64,000 bases of DNA, taken from contig JBFMFO010000014.1 of the NCBI GenBank assembly GCA_040754095.1, positions 6,040 to 70,039 of the forward strand. The letters run 5' to 3'. A program made the translations under genes and the position numbers. The stretch is from QYQD01 sp040754095 (GTDB lineage Bacteria; Desulfobacterota; QYQD01). Positions 7,739-16,518 of this stretch are shown piece by piece (position 1 is the stretch's first letter; every line of letters starts with the position of its first letter). Below the pieces are notes generated by a model. It was given only the letters and a program-made list of their open reading frames with translations. It was not told where the DNA came from and did not search any database.

Positions 7739-8932
7739 CTAAGCCTCCTCGTCAATCCCGATTTCTTTATCCGTCAGATAACAGGCCGGGTCCGGTGCCC
7801 AGATATCCCCGGTGACGGCCTCAGCCCTTACCCGGAAATTACCGGCACAGATATCCAGCCACTTACACCGGGCGCAGCGGCCATTGACATGGGCCTTCTT
7901 ATTCTTAAGGGCCGCCATAAGCGGATTGGATAAGTCCGTCCAGATCTCGCTGAACGGACGTTGGCGGACATTGCCGAATGAGTAATGCCTCCAGAATTGA
8001 TCCGCATGGACGCTCCCGTCCCAGCTTACACAGCCGATACCCCGGCCGGAATTATTCCCCTCGTTCATTTCAAGTAATTCCAGGACCTCGGCAGCCCGGG
8101 GTGAATTCTCCTTTACCATACGCAGATAGACATAAGGCCCGTCGGCATGGTTGTCCACCGTCAGCACCTCTTTGGGCTTACCGCGACGGTGCAAGTCGGC
8201 GGTACGATCGATGATAATATCCACTACCCGCCGGGTCTCTTCGTGAGCGAGGTCTTCTTCGACCAGCTTACTGCCCCGGCCCGCATAAACCAGATGATAA
8301 AAACAGATCCGCGGGACTTCTTCCCGTTCTAACAGGTCAAAAATGGCCGGTATCTCGGCGGCATTAAGCTTATTTATGGTAAACCTTAACCCTACCTTGA
8401 TGCCCGCTTCCTGACAATTTTTAATGCCCCTCATAGCCCCGGCAAAGGCTCCCTTGACCCCGCGAAAATGGTCATTGACCTTTTCCATGCCATCAAGACT
8501 TATCCCCACATAAGAGAGGCCGATCTTCTTCAATACCTTGGCCATGTCTTTGCTGATAAGCGTACCATTTGTAGAAACTACGGCCCGCATCCCTTTTTCT
8601 ACGGCGTAAGCCGCAAGCTCAGGCAGATCCGGACGCATAAAAGGCTCGCCTCCGGAGAAAAGAAGGACCGGGCTGCCGAACTGACTTAAATCATCGATCA
8701 GTTTCTTCCCTTCGGCCGTGGAAAGCTCATCCGGTGCGCCCACGCTGTCCGCCTGGGCATAACAATGCACACACTTCAGGTTACAACGCCGGGTGGCATT
8801 CCAGACTACCACCGGCTTTTTGTCTGCCGAAAACTGGAGAAGGTGCGAGGGCAGCTTCCCGGAGTGTCTGCCATAGCGCAAGGCGTCAGACGGCTCCACC
8901 GTACCGCAATAAAGTTTAGATATACCGATCAT
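7739..8932 (-). CDS. ahbC: AhbC, radical SAM 12,18-didecarboxysiroheme deacetylase
   Basis: 397-residue radical SAM/SPASM enzyme. The N-terminus (MIGISKLYCGTV) matches what I know of AhbC proteins. The SAM-cluster motif is CNLKCVHC (about residue 54), GGEPFM follows at about residue 95, and the C-terminal SPASM cysteines are in CARCKWLDICAGN. AhbC removes the two acetate side chains of didecarboxysiroheme to give Fe-coproporphyrin III, the substrate of AhbD. It is the first gene of the ahbC-hemB-ahbD-ahbB operon. The 196-bp upstream spacer holds a palindromic element, so the promoter is not obvious. Confidence 0.93.
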   Translation of the reverse strand: MIGISKLYCGTVEPSDALRYGRHSGKLPSHLLQFSADKKPVVVWNATRRCNLKCVHCYAQADSVGAPDELSTAEGKKLIDDLSQFGSPVLLFSGGEPFMRPDLPELAAYAVEKGMRAVVSTNGTLISKDMAKVLKKIGLSYVGISLDGMEKVNDHFRGVKGAFAGAMRGIKNCQEAGIKVGLRFTINKLNAAEIPAIFDLLEREEVPRICFYHLVYAGRGSKLVEEDLAHEETRRVVDIIIDRTADLHRRGKPKEVLTVDNHADGPYVYLRMVKENSPRAAEVLELLEMNEGNNSGRGIGCVSWDGSVHADQFWRHYSFGNVRQRPFSEIWTDLSNPLMAALKNKKAHVNGRCARCKWLDICAGNFRVRAEAVTGDIWAPDPACYLTDKEIGIDEEA

Positions 8933-8975
8933 TTTTTTCTAAATGCTCCTTCGTTTTAAAAAATTAGCTTTCAGC

Positions 8976-9082
8976 TATTATTACTCCGGCAATTAAAAAC
9001 TTAAATCCCCCCTCACCCCCCTTTGGAAAAGGGGGGATGGGGGGATTGGGCAAATTTATATATTTAATTGCCGTAGTAATAG
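8976..9082. repeat. MITE-like nested palindrome (107 bp)
   Basis: The outer inverted repeat is CTATTA..CT.CGGCAATTAAA (8976-8997) against its complement at 9063-9082. Inside is a G/C-run hairpin, AATCCCCCC..CCCCCCTTT pairing with AAGGGGGG..GGGGGGATT. This resembles C-run/G-run repeats scattered between genes in many bacteria. No ORF. It lies between ahbC and the ClpX-like gene. Confidence 0.65.
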
Positions 9083-9126
9083 TGTTCTGACTCCTATATT
9101 CTGTATTCTGTCTCCTGTATTTTTTG
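9083..9126. repeat. Short-word degenerate array (TATTCTG/CTCCTGT words)
   Basis: Repeats of TATTCTGT and CTCCTGTATT words fill the 40 bp before the stop of the ClpX-like gene. It is one of several intergenic arrays in the window, each built from a different word. Confidence 0.45.
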
Positions 9127-9128
9127 TC

Positions 9129-10901
9129 CTATTTTGAGGAATTACCAAAAGAATTATCAAGGGACTCCTTGATCAGATGGCTGATAAATCCTTCCGGAGT
9201 GGACACTGCCTCGACGGGAAGATGAAAAACGTTTTGCCCGGTCCTATCCTGAATTATTCTCAGGGCATACTTATATGATTCGGTCAAGCTGTTACAAACA
9301 ACATAAGCCGTGCTGCCTTCCTGCCGGGCCTGTCCGATTATCTGGTCGATAGCCTCATCTTCAAAAATAATCTTTATACCATATTTATCCAGAAAAGTGG
9401 CCTCATAATCTTTTATTTCCTCGGTTATAAATACAAGCTCTTCCACAGAGGCCTGTATATCAATATCCCTGGTCAAACATAACTCGGCCAGATACCGTAG
9501 CCTGAACGGGGTGACAGACAGCCCACGGTTGTCAAAGATTTCTTTTTGACCTTTCACTATGGTTGATTTTATAATATTTAATTCTCTCTCCCGGGCCCGA
9601 CGATAACGTTCAATATAGACCGGATCATCCGGGCCGACAAGCAAACGATCCAGCGCCGCGACCGGGTTCTCGACCATCTCCGGAGTGACAACCAGGGAAC
9701 GAATCGAGGTTGAAGGCAGGGTTTTTTCAAATCCCAAAAGGACCTGCTCTACGACTCTGGACAATCCCCGCGCCCCCGTCTTCTCTGTATAGGCCTTCTC
9801 AGCCAGGATATGTAATGCCTCATCTTCAAATGTGATGTCTATACCGTAGGCCTTAAAATCGTGTTTTTTACCTTTTGTTACCGGGCAGTTCGGATTTTTT
9901 AGGATATTGTACAGGTCCTCCACGGATAAGCCCCCAAAAACCGCTACTACAGGCAACCGGCCTATAAATTCTGATTCGAACCCGTATTCAATAAGATCTT
10001 CCGCCTTAACATGACATAAATAATCGCTTCTGTCACTCTTGGAAGTAATAGACGCACCGAAACCGATTCCCTGATCCGTCAGGCGCTTCTTGATAATATC
10101 TGCCAGGTCATTAAAAGCGCCGCTTACTATGAAAAGGATATTCCTGGTGTTAACCGTCCTTTTTTCCCGTTTGCCGGTCTTTCGGTAACGCTCTATGGCC
10201 TCAAGCTGGGCTATAGGGTCGTGGGGAACCCGGAGATCTATGTCTGTCTCTTCCATCGGCTTTAAAAGGGCGCGCTGAACACCGGTGCGTGAGACGTCCG
10301 GGCCTAAATGGTGGGCGCTGGCGGCAATTTTATCTATTTCATCGATATAAATGATGCCATACCGGGCCAGATCTATATCCCCGCCCGCCTCCTGCACAAG
10401 GTCACGAACCAGGTCTTCCACATCACCGCCCACGTAACCGGTCTCGCTGAACTTGGTGGCATCGCCTTTAACAAAAGGCACGCCGAGCTTCCCGGCGATC
10501 AGCTTTATCATATAGGTCTTACCCACACCGGTAGGCCCGATCATAATGATGTTATTCTTGATCTGCCCCACCTCCGTATCTCTCTTATGCTCCAGCGCAT
10601 ACTTAATACGGCTGAAGTGGGTGCAGACCTTGGTAGCCAGAATAGCCTTGGCCTCCTCCTGTTTGATTATATATTCATCCAGGTAGGCCTCAAGCTCTTT
10701 GGGTTTTATATTAAAATTCAGGATAATATCCCTACCCCTTAAGGTCTTATTGCCTTCGGATTCAGATGGACCCGGTTTGGGAAGTACGACCGGCGAGAGG
10801 ATACGCACCTTATCCCCATATTTTTTGGACAGATACTCCGTCAGCTCCCTTTCTAATTCCTTCTGGTCAGGAACATTATTATATTCTTTGTCGTTTCCCA
10901 T
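9129..10901 (-). CDS. Large ClpX-like AAA+ ATPase without zinc-binding domain
   Basis: 590 residues, clearly longer than ClpX (about 420). Walker A GPTGVGKT is at about residue 143 and Walker B IIYIDEIDK at about residue 203. ClpX/HslU-like features include GDATKFSETGYVGGDVEDLV and an arginine-finger/sensor region (EFIGRLP; GARGLSRVVEQ). The N-terminal Cys4 zinc domain of ClpX is absent; instead there is about 80 residues of unrelated sequence, and a C-terminal extension of about 150 residues. No protease gene is adjacent. It is probably a stand-alone unfoldase or remodelling ATPase; substrate and partner are unknown. Confidence 0.8.
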   Translation of the reverse strand: MGNDKEYNNVPDQKELERELTEYLSKKYGDKVRILSPVVLPKPGPSESEGNKTLRGRDIILNFNIKPKELEAYLDEYIIKQEEAKAILATKVCTHFSRIKYALEHKRDTEVGQIKNNIIMIGPTGVGKTYMIKLIAGKLGVPFVKGDATKFSETGYVGGDVEDLVRDLVQEAGGDIDLARYGIIYIDEIDKIAASAHHLGPDVSRTGVQRALLKPMEETDIDLRVPHDPIAQLEAIERYRKTGKREKRTVNTRNILFIVSGAFNDLADIIKKRLTDQGIGFGASITSKSDRSDYLCHVKAEDLIEYGFESEFIGRLPVVAVFGGLSVEDLYNILKNPNCPVTKGKKHDFKAYGIDITFEDEALHILAEKAYTEKTGARGLSRVVEQVLLGFEKTLPSTSIRSLVVTPEMVENPVAALDRLLVGPDDPVYIERYRRARERELNIIKSTIVKGQKEIFDNRGLSVTPFRLRYLAELCLTRDIDIQASVEELVFITEEIKDYEATFLDKYGIKIIFEDEAIDQIIGQARQEGSTAYVVCNSLTESYKYALRIIQDRTGQNVFHLPVEAVSTPEGFISHLIKESLDNSFGNSSK

Positions 10902-10993
10902 CTTGAACTTACCAAGTCTTATACAAAATCTCTTATGCTTATCAATATAGTCACTAACTGCCCATATTTCAAATTATTTTTGATGGACAATAA

Positions 10994-11180
10994 TTGATGA
11001 ATTCGTAAAAAATCTAAGACATCACGCAAGGCCGCCAAGGACGCAAAAATAATAGAATCGGGAACTCAGGAACTCATGAAAAAATCTTTCATCCCTGATT
11101 TCTTGATTTCCAGATTTTCATTTTTCTTCGCGGTCTTTGCGCTGTTGCGTGAGGAATTGATTTCTTATGAGGCCATCATA
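10994..11180. repeat. MITE-like element, TCGTAAAAA-end family, copy 1
   Basis: Imperfect terminal inverted repeats TTGATGAATTCGTAAAAA (left) and the complement of TTATGAGGCCATCA (right), with a second inverted pair just inside (TCACGCAAGG... / ...TTGCGTGA). Related ends occur at 31718-31916 and 35931-36112. It fills most of the 321-bp gap between the ClpX-like gene and ntrX. The remaining bases hold a short GCTGACCGCTGATTGCTGA word array near 11186. Confidence 0.6.
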
Positions 11181-11222
11181 ATTCGCTGACCGCTGATTGC
11201 TGAAAGCTATTTTAAAGCTGTC

Positions 11223-12599
11223 TTATTGCCCGGACCTTACACTGTCCATGCCTAAGGCCTTCATCTTGCGGTGGAGATGGCTTCTCTCCAGACCTATCTT
11301 TTCAGCCGTCTGGGAGATATTGCCGTCATTTTCAGCCAGTTTATGCAATATAAACTCGCGCTCAAAATGAGCCTTGGCATCCTTAAACGTCCCGAACGCA
11401 AACATATCGCCTGTCTTCTTTTCTACCGTTTTAGTCCCCCGTATCGAAGAAGGAACGTCCTTCTCTGTAATAAGTGCGCCCGGGGACATGATCACCAATC
11501 TTTCCACAACATTTCTCAACTCCCTGACATTTCCGGGCCAATGATAGGCAGCGAGCAATTGCAGGGCGCCATCGCTTATTTCTTTGCGCTTTAACCCGCC
11601 ATCCGAAGCGAATTCAGCCAAAAACTCCTTAACTAAAAGGGGGATATCGCTCAACCGCTCCCTTAGCGGGGGGACTTCGATCGGCACTACATTTAATCGG
11701 TGGTAAAGATCCTCACGAAAATTACCTCTTTTAATCTCTTCCTCAAGGTCCTTGTTGGATGCGGCGATGACCCGCACATCAACATTTATGGTCTTTGTCC
11801 CGCCTACCCGTTCGAATTTTTGCTCCTGCAGGATGCGCAGTATCTTGGCCTGGGTCTTAAGACTCATATCGCCGATCTCATCCAGGAAGAGTGTGCCTTC
11901 GTTGGCCTGGTCAAACTTGCCGCGCCTCATGTTGGTAGCGCCTGTAAAGGAGCCCTTTTCATGCCCGAAAAGCTCGCTTTCAATAAGTTCTTCAGGAATG
12001 GCTGCGCAGTTTACCTCGATCAGAGGCCGGGACGCTCGCTTGCTCTGCCTGTGGATGGCATGAGACACCAACTCCTTGCCTACCCCATTTTCCCCCTTTA
12101 TCAATACCCAGGCCGAAGTAGGCGCCACCAGGACAATCTGTCTCTTTAACTCCAGCATCGCCTCGCTTTGCCCGGTGAGTTCCGGTTTACGCCCTACCCG
12201 CTGGCGTAAAAGAAGATTTTCCTCTTCTAACCGGCTGTAATCAAGAGTATTATTTATAGTTAGAACGACTTTTTCCAGGGAAAGCGGTTTTTCAATAAAA
12301 TCATGCGCCCCCAGTTTGGTCGCCTTGACTGCCGTCTCTACCGTGCCATGGCCGGACATTATCACTACGGGAAGAAATGGGTAATCAAGTTTGATCCTTC
12401 TGAGCACTTCCAGCCCATCTATGCCCGGAGGCATCCACACGTCTAAGAGCACTAAATCCGGCGCTACCTCGCTTAGCCGGCCCAGGGCATCCTCGCCATT
12501 CTGCGCCCGGACAGGCTCAAATCCCTCGTCCTCCAGTATCCCACTCAGGGAGTCCAGGATGCTTGCTTCATCATCAACTATCAATATGCGTTTGGCCAT
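11223..12599 (-). CDS. ntrX: NtrX-type sigma-54-dependent response regulator
   Basis: 458 residues: N-terminal receiver (phospho-acceptor Asp in VLLDVWMP, about residue 53), central sigma-54 AAA+ domain (Walker A GENGVGKE, about residue 168; sigma-54 contact loop GSFTGA in place of GAFTGA), and a C-terminal Fis-type helix-turn-helix (ISQTAEKIGLERSHLHRKMKALG). It activates sigma-54 promoters after phosphorylation by the adjacent kinase. It lies 21 bp after the NtrY-like kinase gene on the same strand, last in the DUF4390-ntrY-ntrX operon. The NtrYX name follows the domain order of both partners; the target genes are unknown. Confidence 0.92.
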   Translation of the reverse strand: MAKRILIVDDEASILDSLSGILEDEGFEPVRAQNGEDALGRLSEVAPDLVLLDVWMPPGIDGLEVLRRIKLDYPFLPVVIMSGHGTVETAVKATKLGAHDFIEKPLSLEKVVLTINNTLDYSRLEEENLLLRQRVGRKPELTGQSEAMLELKRQIVLVAPTSAWVLIKGENGVGKELVSHAIHRQSKRASRPLIEVNCAAIPEELIESELFGHEKGSFTGATNMRRGKFDQANEGTLFLDEIGDMSLKTQAKILRILQEQKFERVGGTKTINVDVRVIAASNKDLEEEIKRGNFREDLYHRLNVVPIEVPPLRERLSDIPLLVKEFLAEFASDGGLKRKEISDGALQLLAAYHWPGNVRELRNVVERLVIMSPGALITEKDVPSSIRGTKTVEKKTGDMFAFGTFKDAKAHFEREFILHKLAENDGNISQTAEKIGLERSHLHRKMKALGMDSVRSGQ

Positions 12600-12620
12600 A
12601 TCCCGAACCCATACGTCCTT

Positions 12621-14852
12621 TCATACCTGCAAGGGCAGTTCAATAACAAACCTGGCCCCATTGGGTTCATTGTCCTGCACCCTTATATAACCATTGTGAT
12701 CCGAGATAATAGTGCTTACAATACTCAATCCCAGACCCGTCCCACCTTTCTTAGTTGAAAAATAAGGTTCAAATAGCCTCTCTCTGTCTTCGGGGGCGAT
12801 ACCCTTACCGGTATCACTGACTTCAATCCTTACCATAGGCGGATTAGAATTGTCATAAAAAAGCTCTGTCTCAATTTTACCATGACCCTCCATAGCGGCA
12901 AGCGCATTATCAAAGAGATTGATCATGACCCGTTTGATCTGCTCGCGATCAAAGTAAAATTTGGGGATAGGTTGATGCACCCTGGTGACAAAGTCGATAT
13001 CTTTATGACTATCGCGATATAGGGTTATGCTTTCCTCAACAACGCCTTCTAAATTATTCAGGGCTGGATTTGTCGCCGGCAAGCGGGCAAAAAGCGAAAA
13101 TTCATTGACCAGTCGTTTCAATTCCTCTACCTGGCTAATGATGGTCCTGGTACAGTCATCGAGCACCTTGCTGTCATCGGCCAACTTCTCGATATATCTC
13201 TTACGCAATCTCTGGGCCGATAATTGTATCGGCGTCAAAGGGTTCTTTACTTCATGCGCTATGCGCCTGGCCACTTCACGCCAGGCCGCCATCCGCTGGA
13301 CCTTTTCTAATTGAGTCAGGTCATCAAAAACAATGACTATGCCGATATTATTACCGGTGTCATCTTTCAAAAGCGTGGCATTAACGAGGAGGGAAAGGCC
13401 CCTGTTGCCGGCCGTAATTCGAATTGACTTTTGTACGGAACCCTTCTTTGCCCGCCGGGCTTCCTCCACCAGGGCATTAATTATAGCTAATTGCCCCGGC
13501 GTAGCCAATTCGTGATAGGTCTTGCCGACAACGTCTCCGTGGCGTAACCCGAACAATTCCTCGGCAAATTTATTCATGGTGCTGATGCGGCCGTCATTGT
13601 CAATGGAAACGACACCGGCCGCCACATTCCTCAGGATTATTTCCGTGTAGCGCCGTCTCTGTTCCAATTCCAAGTAACTCCTTTGGAGTTCTTCGCCGGC
13701 CCTTTCCAATTCGGAGTGACTTCTCTTGAGGTCGGCGGTCATCTTGTTAAACGAGTCCACCAGGGTCCCGACCTCATCCTCTGACCGGACGTCGATAGTA
13801 AAATCAAGGTCTCCTCCGGCGATGCGACGCGTCCCTTCGGCTAAATGCTGAATAGGAACGGTAATGCCTCTGGCCAGGTAAAAGCCGAACCAGGTCGCAG
13901 AAAAGACGATGATCAGACTAATGATCAAAAGAATAATGATTAAGCTGATCTTGATCGGGTTTTTGAGAAGCTTCAACTGCTTATAGTTTTCAATACCCCC
14001 GGCTATATTCTTCATCTTGTCGGTAAGGCCGGCCGGGACAAAAATACCGACGGCCAGGACGCCGATAACATCCTTCCCATCGGCAGATGAAAAAATAGGG
14101 TCAAATCCCCTCACTAAATCACCATCAGCGGAGGTAAAGGTATCGACAATACCCTTTTCGCCATTGAGACAGCGTCTCAATGTTTTTGAGGAAATTTGCG
14201 CCAGTTCAAACATTCCTACACCCGGCCGCCGGTAACCGGCTAATTCTTCATACGAAGGAAGAATAACCTCCACAGTATCAAGATGAAACTCTTCCTGTCT
14301 GGCCCGCAGATACCGGGTGAGCTCGCCCCGGGCCGCTTCAGACATCAATCCGGAGCGGGTGATTTCTCCGCTCATCCGGTCGGCATGGGTAATTACATTT
14401 TCCTCGACCTGTTTATAAAATGTACGCCCTACCTCTAAAGAGTCCTCTAGAGACTTTTCTACGCGTACATTAAACCAATAATCAATGCTCGTATTTATGA
14501 ACTGCAATGAAATAAAAAAGAGAAAGGTAGTCGGCAGAAGGGCAAACAGGACAAAAGCCACAACCAGCCTGGTGCGCAGCCTGGCCCCCAGTATGTTGTG
14601 ACGCCGCTCGAAGATAAGCTTAACTACACTCCTTAGAACCAAAAAAATGAGAAGAAGAATGAGGATAAGGTTGATGTTTATGAGGGCAAAAAGGAGGATA
14701 CTCCCGCCCATAATCTTAGACGGAGAAAGATGTAAGACCTTGATACCCAGAAAGGCCAGCCCGATAATCAAGACCAGCGTAATCAGAATAATAAGTCTTT
14801 CCCGTTTCTGTCTTTTCCTTTCCTTGCTCTGGATATCCGGTATTTCGGTCAT
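12621..14852 (-). CDS. ntrY: NtrY-type membrane sensor histidine kinase
   Basis: 743 residues: three N-terminal membrane segments (about residues 18-37, 46-75 and 95-115), a periplasmic sensor region, a further membrane helix near residue 310, then HAMP, PAS, HisKA (autophosphorylated His in RRIAHEVKNPLTPIQLSAQR, about residue 530) and HATPase_c (N box DNALAAM, G boxes DTGKGIAPED and GGTGLGLS). This is the NtrY architecture, which in other bacteria answers to nitrogen, oxygen or envelope signals. It lies between the DUF4390 gene (4 bp upstream) and ntrX, and presumably phosphorylates the latter. Confidence 0.93.
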   Translation of the reverse strand: MTEIPDIQSKERKRQKRERLIILITLVLIIGLAFLGIKVLHLSPSKIMGGSILLFALININLILILLLIFLVLRSVVKLIFERRHNILGARLRTRLVVAFVLFALLPTTFLFFISLQFINTSIDYWFNVRVEKSLEDSLEVGRTFYKQVEENVITHADRMSGEITRSGLMSEAARGELTRYLRARQEEFHLDTVEVILPSYEELAGYRRPGVGMFELAQISSKTLRRCLNGEKGIVDTFTSADGDLVRGFDPIFSSADGKDVIGVLAVGIFVPAGLTDKMKNIAGGIENYKQLKLLKNPIKISLIIILLIISLIIVFSATWFGFYLARGITVPIQHLAEGTRRIAGGDLDFTIDVRSEDEVGTLVDSFNKMTADLKRSHSELERAGEELQRSYLELEQRRRYTEIILRNVAAGVVSIDNDGRISTMNKFAEELFGLRHGDVVGKTYHELATPGQLAIINALVEEARRAKKGSVQKSIRITAGNRGLSLLVNATLLKDDTGNNIGIVIVFDDLTQLEKVQRMAAWREVARRIAHEVKNPLTPIQLSAQRLRKRYIEKLADDSKVLDDCTRTIISQVEELKRLVNEFSLFARLPATNPALNNLEGVVEESITLYRDSHKDIDFVTRVHQPIPKFYFDREQIKRVMINLFDNALAAMEGHGKIETELFYDNSNPPMVRIEVSDTGKGIAPEDRERLFEPYFSTKKGGTGLGLSIVSTIISDHNGYIRVQDNEPNGARFVIELPLQV

Positions 14853-14856
14853 TATT

Positions 14857-15426
14857 TTAGTATTTAAACTCTACGCTATAATTATCTGTCTCCGAATCCC
14901 AAAAAGAAAACAAGGAGATTATATAATGAAGCGCAGAGGAAGTAGTCTCTTTCTCCAGAACGGCCTTTATCTGAAGCTGATAGAGATTGTTTGGGGTGAG
15001 TTTCTTCAAGGCAATAACCGGGACCCCGGTTATTTCGCTTGCTGCTTGCTGGGCCCTGGCCGCTTCCTTAAATCTAAGCTTCTTACCATCTAAATCGACA
15101 AAGAACTCCTCCTTCAACGCATCATAGCGAATACTGTGCTCCATATCCAGCGAGGCCAGGAGGGAGTCCGGCCAGAGATGGTGGACCTGGTAAAGACGGA
15201 TATTCAAATTAAGTCTTATCGTAAGGCCGTTCATAAGGGCCTTTCTGGTGTCGCTATCGAAGCAGTTCCGAACGTTAAAAAAGGCCAGCAATTCATTGCT
15301 TGAGTTGTTTACGATGACATCGGTTAACTTTATATCATTGGCCTCCAGAGACGGCGTAAGAAACACAGACAGGGCCACAAAAATGACAAGCAGGCGTCGC
15401 CAGCTATGATGAATTGTTTTTCTCAT
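14857..15426 (-). CDS. DUF4390 family secreted/periplasmic protein
   Basis: 189 residues with an N-terminal signal or anchor segment (LLVIFVALSVFLTPSLEA). The rest resembles DUF4390 proteins, which occur upstream of NtrY-like kinases in many proteobacteria. It lies 4 bp before ntrY, so it is translated with the two-component system and may sense or modulate on the periplasmic side of NtrY. Its molecular function is unknown. The start ATG at 15426 places the signal peptide normally. Confidence 0.75.
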   Translation of the reverse strand: MRKTIHHSWRRLLVIFVALSVFLTPSLEANDIKLTDVIVNNSSNELLAFFNVRNCFDSDTRKALMNGLTIRLNLNIRLYQVHHLWPDSLLASLDMEHSIRYDALKEEFFVDLDGKKLRFKEAARAQQAASEITGVPVIALKKLTPNNLYQLQIKAVLEKETTSSALHYIISLFSFWDSETDNYSVEFKY

Positions 15427-15518
15427 AAGTTATGGGCGGAATCAGGCGTGTTTTTAGAAAATTTAACTAATAGCATAGTGAATTGCAACAGCTTTTCGTC
15501 TAGAATTTCCCCTATCTT

Positions 15519-15691
15519 ATGGAAACCGCCATTCCTGAGCGAAACTTGCTGGAGCAGTGGGGCACCCTTCGAGGACGAGCAGGAAGGGGAAAGCCAGCCC
15601 TTTAGTGGCTGGAAGGGGTAAGCGTTCCCCGCCTGCGAGTCCCAAAGGGGTCACTGCGCAAGCCGTGAAGAGAAGGGACGGCGGTTTCCAT
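15519..15691. repeat. 173-bp structured dispersed repeat, copy B
   Basis: Second copy of the element at 3025-3197, same length and orientation. Terminal inverted repeats ATGGAAACCGCC/GGCGGTTTCCAT differ in sequence from copy A but still pair perfectly. The inner hairpin is CCAGCC/GGCTGG where copy A has CCCGCC/GGCGGG, and GGAC/GTCC replaces GGC/GCC. It starts 26 bp after the stop codon of the minus-strand hpt gene, the same placement as copy A relative to its upstream gene. Confidence 0.75.
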
Positions 15692-15717
15692 TGCCGGTAA
15701 GTAAAAGCGTATGCGCA

Positions 15718-16239
15718 CTAAGTCATAGTAATGGAACAAATATCCGGCAGGTGACGATAATTCTCGTTGTAATCCAGGCCATACCCTACCAGGAAACCCC
15801 TTTCCAGTTCAAAGCCCACGTAGTCTATAACAATGGGCGTTTTTCGTCGCCCGGTCTTACTTATAAGGGCGCAAACCTTAATAGAACGCGGTTTATGAAG
15901 GGCTATTATGTCGTTAAAATAACTCAGCGTATGACCGGTATCTATAATATCTTCCACCACCAGGACATTTTTATCGGTAATAGGCAGCTCGATATCTTTG
16001 GTGAACCTGACCTCGCCGGTGGATTCTGTTTTGGAGCCATAGCTGGCCAAACGTACAAAGTCAACCTGAACCGGGATATCCAGAGAACGCATCAAGTCAG
16101 CCATAAAAACAAAAGCGCCATTTAATACACCGATTAATACCAGTTCACGGCCGGCGTATTCCCTGGAGATTTGTCTCCCTAACTCCTTGATCCTCTTCTG
16201 GATTACGCCCCGGGTAAACGCAAGCTCCTTTTTGCACAT
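15718..16239 (-). CDS. hpt: Hypoxanthine (guanine) phosphoribosyltransferase
   Basis: 173 residues from ATG at 16239 (MCKKELAF), preceded by AGGGAGAT as ribosome binding site; the open frame continues upstream into a dispersed repeat, so the longer start at 16377 is rejected. It salvages hypoxanthine or guanine to IMP/GMP with PRPP. The PRPP-binding motif VLVVEDIIDTGHTL is at about residue 93 and the substrate loop GVLNGAFVF near residue 39. The length and motifs are normal for bacterial Hpt. Confidence 0.95.
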   Translation of the reverse strand: MCKKELAFTRGVIQKRIKELGRQISREYAGRELVLIGVLNGAFVFMADLMRSLDIPVQVDFVRLASYGSKTESTGEVRFTKDIELPITDKNVLVVEDIIDTGHTLSYFNDIIALHKPRSIKVCALISKTGRRKTPIVIDYVGFELERGFLVGYGLDYNENYRHLPDICSITMT

Positions 16240-16264
16240 AGTATCTCCCTGTTTATGGACAAAA

Positions 16265-16383
16265 TGGAAGCTCCCCGTCCGCCTGAGCGGACAGGGGAAT
16301 CTCCGTATGCAAGGTAAAATGCATCGTATTCGCTCGCTAACCCCGCTGCAAGCAGCGAAAAATGCGTCGATATACATGTTCAG
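16265..16383. repeat. Dispersed intergenic repeat (family R2), copy 1
   Basis: Shares a near-perfect core of about 50 bp (GGGAATCTCCGTATGCAAGG through CGCTCGCTAACCCC) and flanking hairpins (GTCCGCC..GCGGAC; CCCCGCTGC...) with an inverted copy at 46213-46340. A reduced, related piece is at 50871-50952. It contains no gene of its own; the frames through it are chance openings. Confidence 0.7.
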
Positions 16384-16457
16384 ATACTCACGTTAGAATA
16401 AAGGCGAACACTTGTCAACTTATGCTTTATAGGGCTTGACAAGGAGAGAAACGGACA

Positions 16458-16486
16458 TTGACATTAAGCATCTGATTTTTTAAATT
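16458..16486 (+). promoter_or_regulatory. Candidate sigma-70 promoter for pdxA-uvrA
   Basis: Perfect -35 TTGACA (16458-16463), 17-bp spacer, -10 TAAATT (16481-16486) in a very AT-rich stretch. The expected start of transcription is about 25 bp before the pdxA ribosome binding site. Confidence 0.6.
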
Positions 16487-16518
16487 AATATATTTAAAAT
16501 CATTAAGGAGCTAAGAAG

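Noticed and set aside
8976..11180. CRISPR array
   Set aside because: Repeats here are palindromic single elements or degenerate words; no regular repeat-spacer periodicity and no cas genes anywhere in the window.
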